Shown one piece after another: positions 49,829 to 60,228 of a stretch of 64,000 nucleotides of DNA. The first letter of the stretch is position 1. Each line of letters begins with the position of its first letter. The DNA is taken from contig VZRR01006575.1 in NCBI GenBank assembly GCA_013398015.1, forward strand, positions 372,001 through 436,000, given 5' to 3'. The position numbers and the translations under genes are program-made. The notes under the pieces are model-generated. The model did no database searches. It saw only the letters and a program-made list of their open reading frames with translations, and had not been told where the DNA came from. Origin of the DNA: Oreocharis arfaki. Its lineage: Eukaryota; Chordata; Aves; Passeriformes; Paramythiidae.

Positions 49829-49967
49829 TAGACAATGGCAGGAACATGATTAATGGCGTTATACCTGCCACGACTCAGTAGTCAAAGTGTGACACCCTGA
49901 TTTGCAAGTTGTAGCATCCTCATTTTTCTATCCGGGATTTCTTGGACAGAAATGTGTGCTATGTGGG

Positions 49968-50257
49968 TGTCATGGATTTTTTTGCAAGGGTATGTTGTGA
50001 CAGGACAAGGGCAATTGGCTTTAAGCTAAAAGAGAGTAGGTTCTGTTTGGATATTCAGAAAAAACTCTTTGCTAGGAAGGTGGTGAGACAGTGGAACAAG
50101 TTGCCCAGAGAAGTTCTGGATGTCCTATCCCTGGAAGTGTTCAAGGCCAGGTTGGATGGGGCTTTGACTGGAAGGTGTCCCTGCCCATTGCGGAGAGGTT
50201 GGAGCTAGATGGTCTTTAAGGTTCGTTTAAACCCAAACCATTCTGTGATTCTATGAT
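49968..50257 (+). mobile_element. CR1 LINE 3' tail
   Basis: Clear CR1 3' part: 'tttttgcaagggtatgttgtgacaggacaagggc', 'aaggtggtgagacagtggaacaagttgcccagagaagttctggatg', 'atccctggaagtgttcaaggccaggttggatggggcttt', 'ggtgtccctgcccattg', and the terminus 'acccaaaccattctgtgattctatgat'. About 15 bases are missing between 'gggctttga' and 'ctggaaggtgt'. The 88-codon frame here is a remnant of the end of ORF2. Confidence 0.96.
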
Positions 50258-53200
50258 AAAATGAAGAGTTGAACAGACAATACCAGACAAATATCCAAAA
50301 TTTTCTTTTTTCTTAAACTTAGGAGAGAAATAGAAAAAAAATGGCAGAGTTACAGATTACTTGTAAAAGCAGCATTATCTTTTCTCTTTCCTCCCCAAAA
50401 GGAAACAGGTATCAAATACGCATACTTTTTGCACAATTTACCTTGAGTAGGTACCTTAAGCTTAAAAAAAAAAAAAATGACCAAGAATAAGTAAATAACA
50501 AAATGGTCCAATTTCCACCATCAAGAAGCCTGTAAACATATGGGAGAAGAAGTGGAATAAATGCTAGAAAAGATAATAGAGAGACAGATGGAAAAGAATA
50601 AGGAGCTAGGTGAAGTTAAGCAAAAACAGGAGTCTAGGAGATAAAATAAAAGGACGAAAACAGAAGGCAGAAATGGGAAATGTACATAGAGAAAATAAGA
50701 AAAATAATTAAAAAGTAGTAAAAGTAAGAGGATTCTAGAGAGACCAAATGATCATGGATCTGAGGCAAAAGAGTCTCAGGGAAGGAATAATGACAGAAAG
50801 TCATATTGCTTTAATCATGCTATATAGTTGCACTAGCAAAACTTCCCAAGCATTGACTCAGCAGTGTAGATCTTAATGTGTTTGTATCAGTAGAGTGTAT
50901 TCATAAAAGAAATGGAAAATCTTCAGGGCAGGAATACAGCTAATAGCCACAAAAGCAAAGTAACAGTCAGGTTGGAAAAGAAAGAGATAAGGAATTGCAG
51001 CAGTAGCCGCAGAGCAGCTTTTTAATGGAGCCTCAAGTTGTATTGCAGAAAGGTTTCACTTCTACAATCAGGCAATAGATCCAGCTTTCAAACAAAAGTT
51101 TCCAGTCCCTGCACGGATCTTCTCATGCCATGACATCTCAGATACCGACTTTGACTGCATGCTTTCTGGTTAAAGGATATTTTTTCCTTTGCAGAGAATG
51201 TTATTGTCAGTTTAGGTAATTTAATTTCTTCCTCACACACACAGTTACAGTTCTGAGGGAAGACTTAAATGTTTGGGCTTCTAACTTCAGTCCTCTTCAC
51301 TGCACATAAGCTCAGGTCCAAAGCAGAGGGTAGAAATAGCCACCTGCACGCTCTGCAGGGATCCACAACAGTCAGTGCTGGACTCTGGGGACACAACCTG
51401 ATACTTGCATATTTTGAACATCTTTCAAATGGAGTTATGAATCACATCTAAGAGAACAAGACTGCTGTACAAACTAATCCTCCTTTCTCTTGAGTTTCAT
51501 AGCAATTACACTGCATTTGAGGCACCAGGGATATCAGCTGACTGAACCAGCGTTTGCATGCCAAGGGCATCTCAGTAGATCTGATATGCCAGATAATTCA
51601 TTCACAGATGGACTGCAGTAACTGTTATGCTCATCCCTTCCTACTAATAATATTTTTGCAGCTGGTTTGCTTTCTTAGATAGAGGATAGTAAAGATTCAC
51701 AGGATAGAGACCAGAGTCTCTATTATTAGCATGCAAAAGCAAACTTCATTGATGTTTACTGACAGCACGACTACTTAAGTGATTCATTCTGGTGTCCTTT
51801 AGTCACAGACTCTTGAGGGCTGAGGCTTTCTACATAGCAGCAGGGACCACTTCCACAATAAACACTGATGCCCAGTTAATCCAAGTTCTAATTAGTTGGG
51901 TTTTTTCTACTGTGTATTCACATCTAAAAGGGATTTTCATATCAATTTATCACATTTAACAAACCAGCACAAAGAGCTGTTGTAATCATTGTATCCTTTT
52001 TCATATCAAGTGGATAGAGAGCATCAGTTTTATTTCTAGTGTGAGCAGGTGCATCGTCACAAAAACCAGTCTCAAGCCAGGAATCTGGAGCAAGATCCTC
52101 GGTAGGTCAGCCTTAAAGGTGACAGGGCTACGCTTCACTGTATTATGTATTAATTAACCCAGGCCAGCAGAGCCAGAGAGGTGTCTATACTACAGAAATT
52201 TCCACAACAAAGCATAATCAGTGGAGTTAAGCTCATTAATAACGGAGCTGAGTGTATGTCAATGCAGTAGCAAGAAAACTCAATTATTAGAGAAAGGAAA
52301 CTGATGGAAAGACCGATTTTTGCCTCCATCAGCTTACTAACCAGCTGTTTTCCCAGAGATGTGGATAGAAGAAGAGCAATATCTCATTTGCTTTTTCTTG
52401 AAAATGTGTTTTATAACACAGGCACAATAGATTTGCAAGCCAGGGTTTCTCTGGGCAGAAAATACAGGATGATCTTTCTGCATTTTGGGTCACGGAAGTG
52501 TTACCATTAAGTGTGACAAAGGTAACCTCCAAGTAGACCTTTATATGTCAGCTTTCTCTGACCTCTCTTGTGAGTTGTCTATAGATGTATATGCCATCAG
52601 TCCCTTTACATTACTATACTGGCTTGCATATTCCATCAAAAGAGCTTCTTGGTTTCTAGAAAAGGATCTAAATTTCAGTTTCAGTTCATGTCTTAGGTTT
52701 CCAAGTATAGCGTCATTTAACATTAGCACAAATCTACTACAATTCCAAAGCTACTAACTTACAGGATCCTTTCTTTAGGAGACATTAAAGAGGTAACTAC
52801 TTATTCTGTATTCTGTATATGTGAGAAAGCTGCTGGAAGACTTGGGAGGGATTCTCCTCCTCCAAAACAGACAGTAGGAATCAAAAAACCTTCCTACATG
52901 GGGAGAAAAAGAGCAGTTAGCAAAAATTTTCGACAGGACCACTTCACGGTTTCATCCAAAAGCAATAAACAGCAAAAGATTCTAGTTTGATCAGAAGAGT
53001 TAGAATCAGAATTAATAGGAACCATAATATCTCTTCAAAGGAGGATGTCACTGAGGTAGGGATTGCATTAAATTCTGTGCAAGGAAAGCACTGCCTCAAG
53101 TCTCATAGCCATTTGTGCATATCAGACTTGCTAGATTTATTTCCAGACTTGACATGGGCATAGGCTGTGGACCATCCTTATACCACAGGATTCTCTTTTC

Positions 53201-56200
53201 CCTTCGCAGCTCCTTGGTTTTATCTATCATTTACACTGGCAAGTTCCTAAATGCATGCACAGAAACAGAGACAATTTTGCACAAGATTTCATGGGTGACA
53301 AGAGAATTCTTTGCACAACCACCTATGCTTGAACAAAAACAGTATTAAGCCCCATCTAACAGTGTTTGCAATGACATAAACAACTGCAAGGTGCCCTGCA
53401 GGCTTTTGGGTTGTGGTTCAGTTACCCTTTCCCTTCCATATCAGCTGCTGCAGGAGACAAATTGCCTTACAAGGCACTATTGCAGACAGGTGCTTATAGC
53501 CATGAAGCCTCATGCCACTCCCACCAGCCTCTATGACTACACTGACAACAGAGAGCAGGTCCTTCCAGCAGGCAAAATGATGCAAATAATTTCTTTCCAG
53601 GAAGCAGAGATAGTTGTGCAGTCAGGAGTTTGTTGGTGCTTCCGTTGCATCTGTCTTCTCTGGGGAGCTTTCTCCATGTTCATTGTTTTTTGCTTTTGGT
53701 CCTGCAATGGCCCCCTTGCTGCCCCGAGCAGATGTTTTCAGTCGTCATTGAAGGCAATGACTAACTATAAAGTTCCAGCAAAACAGAATAGCTCACTGTG
53801 AAATGAAGCTGCTCTAAGAAGCCACTGGGATGTGTGACCCACAGGATGGTTTAAGGGAGGCATTGGTTTCGTGCTACCAGTCAGAATTGGCTCTTGAACA
53901 GCCCACCAATGACAAAGTCCTACTTCTTGCTCCGTTTCACCCTAAATCATTCAGTCCTAAATCATTCCAATTTCTTGCACAGTCCTAAATCAAGTCTTCT
54001 GTGAGGGGGAGCCATCAAAATATAGGTGCAGACATGTCTTGTGTCAGAATCAATGGCTCCATCCTCAGGGGTAAGTTTGGCTCATGAGCAAGGCTGTAGG
54101 AATCCTCTCTCCTTTCCTTTCCTCCCTTGAGCTTTGTCATCCTTCAGTTACCAAAGTAAATATCACTGCTGTGCTGTTTGAAGCAGTTCTGATTAATTCA
54201 TCTCCCCGAGACATAATGATGGTAATGCAACAGAAGTGAAAAGCTCACACCCAGGAGCCAGGCACCAAATAACCAGAAATGCAGAAAAGAGAGCAGGTCT
54301 GACTCTAACTGCCCTGTTTAATGGCATGGAGATTGCAAACTCTCGTTTCTCATCTGCTGCTTAAAATCTCTTGCCATCCCTTTCCTATATCATCCTCTGA
54401 ATTGTAATACAAGACACAGCATCTTCAGTGCTGCTTGCCTCCTGCCATTATGAGACTTTTTACTTTTAAGCATATTGAAGAGCTAAATATGTATTTGCGG
54501 TACACAAAATGCTTTGCTTAGCCTTATGGAGGTGAAAACTCTGTGAATCCCTTTATGTTCTATCACTGAGATGTGTTTAGCATTCCACAATCAAATGTAA
54601 TGCAAGTTGGCATCAGTTTTACTAAGAATAATAAGCCAAAACATAATGTGAATACATAAAAACTGTCGTTGACAGCCTGTTTACAAAATCAAGGACTTTA
54701 ACGCAGATTTCATTTCAGCACAAAACCTATTGACTTAATAAGAATACCATCTTCATCAGACAAGCTATTATCCTCAGCTGCACTTTTTTTGAGAAGCCTA
54801 ACTTTCTCAGACACCCCGAAACTTGGCTCGCTCACTGTCTTCACTGCTGCTAATCCCATGGATTTCTGAAGATTTTATGAAAACCTTTCTAAGAATAAAC
54901 ATGGATGTTCTTCCCACTTCTCAGTACAGATAGGTTTATACTATTGCTTGCCCTTTGGGAACACATCATTTTGTAAACCTCGAAGTTCGGGTTTGCATAC
55001 ACAAACACAGCAATTAGATAAGCATTTCAGTAGTTCGGCACCTTTTCAGGGACAAACCCATTCACTTTCTCCGAGTTATGAAGGCCAGAGTAATAGAACC
55101 AAGATAAATAAACTTAAAATACTCAATCCAAGCCCCAGTTCAGGAAAGCAGTTAAGCAAGTGTTTCACCATACAAGAAACAAATGCCTTTTTAGAAACAA
55201 AATATCATTTAAATATTTCTGTATAAAAATGTTTTCCCAAATTAAGGACTTTCTCTGAAGAACATATGCTTAATTCATCAGGTTGGGAGGACATGTTTCA
55301 CATGAACCTACCTGAGCTTTGTATGAGGTCCAGTTTTCTGTGATATCTTTACTAATTGTTAAAACACACAAAAAAATAAAAGTAGACATTTGAAATCCAA
55401 GGAGGACTTATGCAGGGAACAACGCACAAAGAGAATAAATGCAGCCATTTATCACAAAGGTGGTACACAGGGCTCTGTTTTATCTATAAAACACACAGGA
55501 ACAAACCTAAGGTTGGTTGTGTAACTTTTATTTTGGGGTTCTCCCTCACCTGAGTGTTCACCTTGCAAACTCTTTCAATGTTTGTGTATGCAGTAATTAT
55601 AGACATTGTCTACATATATCTATCTCATCAATAGAAAAAATTGTTGATGAGTTAATTCTTAATTTTTTTCCTGTGCAGAGATGCCAAGTTTGACAGATAT
55701 TTTAGAAGGGCAACAAAATAGAAGTAAAATCTTGCCTAATTTGGACCACAAAAAATTAATGAAAAATTTAATTATTAGGGGAAACTTACTGTAAAGGTTT
55801 CAAAAACTCTTATAACAAATGCCAAATCGAAAATACAAATATTTACAAATTTAAATATTTAGAAATCTCTGTCTGTTTATATGCGCATATATAACAGATG
55901 TTCTCTGGATTGTGTTGCTATTTAAAGTTGTTTATAGCAATTAAAATGCAAAAAATATTTCCATTTTCTAAAAAATTTCCATTTTCCATTGTAAATATAG
56001 AACATTTATATTAATTTGGATTACTTACCTAGAAACAAATTTCCAGTTCTAACGTGCTTTGGAGAAAATCTAACCACCTACTTATTTTTCCAGTCTGACA
56101 GTGGAAATAAGAACACAGGAAGTATTTTATTGCAAGAGAAAGGATTGTGTGATTATGTGTTTAATGTTCATCTTCCCTTAATCTTGTTCTTGGCAAATAT

Positions 56201-57218
56201 CTTGAACTGTCAAGTGGCCTTATTTACCGGCAACACTGAAAACTGTGCCTATAATGACAATATTTATTATCTGGAATATATCTTGACAAGATTTTGCTTG
56301 CAGTCTCCATGTATGTTGTGCTTGTGCATACCTTATATCATATGTAGCAGTTAACAGAGGTCTTGGAGCTCAAGCAAATTACATTTGGACTTTTCACTGA
56401 CTTCAGCTGGTATGGAACAAAACCTCAGCATACATCATTCATATCCTTCTTCAGCTTGACATTAATATTTCTTCCCATTTTCACAAAGTCAAGACAGAAA
56501 AATTTCCTCACATAAATTTTTACCAGTCGAATCACACTGCTTGGGCCCAGAGCTGGTGGATCTACAAACAAACATTTTGCTCAGAGGTCAGAGTATTTGC
56601 CCACATTAATCCCTCAAGTTGTTTTTCCAACCAGATCTTTAAAATAAACAGTTGTGTGTTTCCTGAGATCATGGACTGATCTTTGCCTATGGAAATGTAC
56701 ATATCTTTAAGGCAGAGAATGTATGAATTAGATTTCATTACTCATAGCTTTAACCACCACTAAAAATCTGGATCAAAATTGAATAATTTATGTGCTATAA
56801 TCAAACTAGCAACACAAAGTTTGATATATTTCTATCTAGCTGGTAAGTTGCTCCTTATTTATAGAACCTTAAAAAATATGTATGTACTCCATAGGTTTCT
56901 TTTTCTTAGGCACTCTGGGAGCTTAATAAATGAATACACTGGCTATAATCTGTAGCCATCTGAGTTCAAAAGTGAATTCAGGAAAGATAAAAAGAAACAG
57001 AACATCCCGAACCATTAACACTTCTGAGTCAATTAGAGGAGAATCTTAAGTTCTCAATTTATGTTCATGAGCCCCAGCACTGTCAGACTTGCTATGATTT
57101 TTTACTTCAATTCAGTGTCTGTGATGACCAATGCTTGAAACATACACAAGAGATAAGAGGGTGGAAAGTACAATAGCCGTACGTATTAAATAGAAGGAGA
57201 GTATACACATCACTGACA
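50258..57218. other. single-copy block, no gene recognised
   Basis: About 7 kb. 50530-50760 is strongly purine-rich on the + strand. The 136-codon frame at 53391-53801 (+) has no recognisable family and no promoter or splice support. The rest is ordinary AT-rich sequence. Confidence 0.5.
50530..50760. repeat. purine-rich, A-dominated low-complexity region
   Basis: The + strand is dominated by A and G for over 200 bp with few C or T. It is not a simple tandem repeat. Confidence 0.7.
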
Positions 57219-57320
57219 TCAAGAAATAACTCTTTTTTCTATTTTCCTTAACATTGCTTGTAAGTAAGAGGGGGTTTTCTCCCTCATAAACTTTCTTAAG
57301 GCTAAGTAGACTGAGGCCAG
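57219..57320 (-). other. putative terminal coding exon (unconfirmed)
   Basis: Read on the - strand, a pyrimidine-rich acceptor (TTTTTCCTGCCCCACTTTTCTCCAG, of which the last bases lie at 57326-57321) leads into a 33-codon frame that begins LASVYLALRKF and ends at a TGA at 57221-57219. If joined in phase 0 to the segment at 57765-57628, it would complete a hydrophobic membrane-like stretch followed by a short basic tail. I do not recognise the product. Pseudo-acceptors of similar strength occur by chance. Confidence 0.25.
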
Positions 57321-57627
57321 CTGGAGAAAAGTGGGGCAGGAAAAACAAATACATTTGATTGACAGAGTGTGAATGAGGAACAAGGTTTAAAATAGCAGAT
57401 ATTTATGAAAAGAAAAGATCTGGTGAACAATAAATGCAAGAAGAAAGAAGGAGGCATGAAAGGAAGCAGGAAAAAAAGAAAAATCTGCAGCTCCCTGCTG
57501 GATCATGCCTCTTGTTGCAGCACTCTGCAGCAACCTTTCTCCTATTATCTTGTACAGTTAGGCAGCTCATACACCATGGACAAACCAGTATTGTTGATTT
57601 TCTTAAGAATAGCAGCAAGTCTTTTAC

Positions 57628-57765
57628 TCCAGCCAGGGTAATAGAAATGATGGCCAAGACCACATCTTGAGAGGGCTTTTTTCCCATTACTGATTCATTA
57701 GGCAAAGCATTAATTGAAACCACTGCTAATAAATCACTGCTGCCTATCAAAGTTGCAACAGCAAC
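57628..57765 (-). other. putative internal coding exon, 46 codons, phase 0 (unconfirmed)
   Basis: Read on the - strand, a strong acceptor (TTATTTTCTCTTTTCAG ending at 57766) precedes exactly 46 open codons (VAVATLIGSSDLLAVV... to ...AIISITLAG), then a donor-like GTAAAAG starting at 57627. Only this frame is open; the other two stop within ten codons. The peptide ends in a hydrophobic run. The donor lacks G at +5 and is weak. I cannot assign a family. The next acceptor downstream on this strand (57320) keeps phase 0 across a 307-bp intron. Confidence 0.28.
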
Positions 57766-59887
57766 CTGAAAAGAGAAAATAACAGTATGTGGTCAACTTT
57801 AAGCATAGCGCAAAACCCCTTTTACTTTTTATTATTTTGAGTAGCTCTAGGATATTGCTAATCCTATAATATTCTCCCTAATAAGAAATGTGTGAAGAAA
57901 GGTTTACTCTCTCATCCTCTCCCTTTAGAGCACCTGTGGAGGAAGATTTTAATCTTCCTCTCAATATACCACCAACATTCATTGATTTTCAGTTGTCCTT
58001 CATAAATCGCTCAAATCTTCACATTCTGACTTCATCTGAGCTGGTTAGCATTTATTTGAATTGCTAGGATTTCCTACCATAAATTCACTTCAGAAATATT
58101 AATTTAATGCTTCAGCTATATCTTTTTTTTAATTCAGTTCCCAGTCATTTTACTAGCATCCCATTGCAACAAACACAGAGGCTTACACTTAGAATATTTA
58201 TTTTCTGTCTATTTCAAGTGCCACTGATTTTCTGCTGTTTGGAACTTACAAATTCTTTAATGGGGGTTAATGTAGGGAGTAGCTGTCTGATAGCTGTTAC
58301 ACTGATGTTTCCATATTTTTATCAGTATTTAAAACAATAGATGGTGTTTGCATATCACTGGATGTTTTGCTATGTGTTCAATGATATTTATTTCTTTCCC
58401 AAAACCCAAAGCATTCATATAGAAAAAGTATCTTTAGTAAGCACTTCAGAAACTTGGATACATTCAGGAAAAAAATATGTGAACAAATCCATTGACTACA
58501 AAAAGTTACACAGAAAGCCAGCAACACAGCAGGAAATAGAAGCCTTTTATTCTTGGACCTGTTCCCATATAGTAAATCTAAAATCATGGTAAGTCCCTGG
58601 AGGAAGTCTGCAGTGCCAGTTGTCTGAAGACAATTTTTGCACACACTTTGTAAATAATTTACTTTTTAGATGAGACCTTTCTCTTTCTGGGTCATCAAGA
58701 AATTTTCATTTCTAACCATATCTTTTACATTTGGTTTCTTAGAAATAATACACTTTATTTTGACTTTTATCTAGACAAACAGGATTGCTTTCTAGGACTA
58801 GACTTAGTGTTAATGAAGACATGGTACCGGAAGCTTTAGCATGGTCAAAAATCAGTTTTTATGAGTAGCTGTGAAAAAAATGCATTCAGTTAGGAAAGTT
58901 TCCTTTTATAGCTATGATCTGCACTTGGCTTATGCCTCAAAGAAATCATAATATCAAGACAGCTGTCTGTTACTAAATTCTACAGTTTAGCTTTATAATT
59001 CTAATAGAATTGAGAAACATTTTTTGTATCATACCTCAGTAACATCTTGCTAGCAAAGTGTTCACAAATTCATTGGGCCATAGAGGAAAACATTTACAGT
59101 TTTTAAACTCATTTTGATTTGACCTGTAGTTAATACAGAGATTAAATATATCCAGGCCAGTAGCTCTTAAAAATATTTAACTACCACAGCACAAGGGGTG
59201 TGACCCTTCCATGAAGCTCTAGAGGGAATCAAGTTGGCTCTGCAATGGTCAACATATTTTTAAATAGTCTAGAGTTTGAAGTAAAAGGTTAAATGTGGAA
59301 GTCTAAGGGTTATTCAGAAGAACACAGTCAATATTAAAGAATTACAAAAAGCCCTTGCAAGAGCAAACAAGCGAGAATACTTGTTCTATAATATGCATTG
59401 TGGACAGTTGTAAAGTGATGCAGATAGAGGAGCAAAATTGAACTTAAATTTACATGCTAAACAATGTGAGCTAATAATTGTCACTCAGGAAATGATGCTT
59501 GTTATTGTAAGATGTTCTTGTATAAAAATTCCTCCATTTATTTGTCAGTAACAGTCCAAGAAGTGATCTCAACAATTATTAGGGATAAAATGGAAAATCT
59601 GAAGAAATAAGCAGGCTCCTGTGTAAATCCATGGTGTCTTGGCTAGTGTTTATGCTTCTCACCTTTTCAACTCAAAAAGGCCATAGTGAAACTTCAGAAG
59701 GTGGAAAACGGGATGAGCAAAGATATGAGAGCATTTCCTTAAAGCAAGTGAACAAATAGACTGTGAGATCCAGACTAAAAATAGATCTTTAGAACCATGA
59801 CTTAGAAAAACGGTGGCTAAGCATTAGCCCTTCCCAACCAAAAGATTTGGGAACAAGGTGTCATAACAATAAAAGTTTGTTGGGAGA
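57766..59887. other. single-copy sequence with + strand pseudo-splice signals
   Basis: Contains a strong-looking + strand acceptor (CTCTCATCCTCTCCCTTTAG at 57909-57928) followed by about 40 open codons, and a strong donor ATG|GTAAGT at 58590 preceded by an open frame from about 58411. They are on the opposite strand to the better exon pair, so at least one set must be spurious or belong to another transcript. Otherwise AT-rich and featureless. Confidence 0.35.
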
Positions 59888-60228
59888 GAGGTGTCATAAA
59901 AATAAATTAGCAAAGGACAGGTTCAAAGCAGACATCTGGAATAATCTTCCCACAATACATAGTTTATCTGGGAAACTCCTGTCTCCTCATCAGACAGATG
60001 TTGAATTCACACCGGTTCAGCAAGCAGCTGGATAAGTTTGTGGAAGGACAATCTGTAAGCCGCAATGTATAAAGGTGCTGTCTCTCATTCAGGAATCTCT
60101 GGGTCACAGAGAATGCAATTTTATGTTTGCTCTGCTCTTTGAAAGAGACAGCTGCTATGCCCCATTGCCAGGGACAGATGCTGGGCTGAGCAGACCCTTG
60201 GCCACTCTCAGTGCTGTTCTTTGCTAGA
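59888..60228 (+). mobile_element. ancient CR1-type LINE 3' tail
   Basis: Strongly diverged but in order: 'acaggttcaaagcagacatctggaataatcttccc', 'agcagctggataagtttgtggaaggacaa', 'aggaatctctgggtc', and the old CR1 ending 'ccattgccagggacagatgctgggctgagcagacccttgg...ctcagtgctgttctttg'. This matches the 'gacaggatgctgggctagatggaccctt ggtctgacccagtatgg' ending shared by old CR1/L3-like lineages of reptiles and birds. The substitution load is much higher than in the other copies. The 5' edge is uncertain. Confidence 0.7.

Larger units (their letters stand above)
41485..49967. other. single-copy block (8.5 kb), no gene recognised
   Basis: Contains a perfect hairpin (42309-42337), a purine tract (43735-43779), an AT-rich ATAC/ATAT patch near 46010-46060, an A17 run (46709-46725), a TAATTA cluster (49501-49532) and an 18-bp palindrome (49811-49828). 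Open frames reach 107 codons but none resembles a known protein. Confidence 0.5.

Noticed and set aside
53391..53801. 136-codon + strand frame
   Set aside because: No recognisable family, no splice or promoter support, and about the length expected for the longest chance frames in 64 kb.
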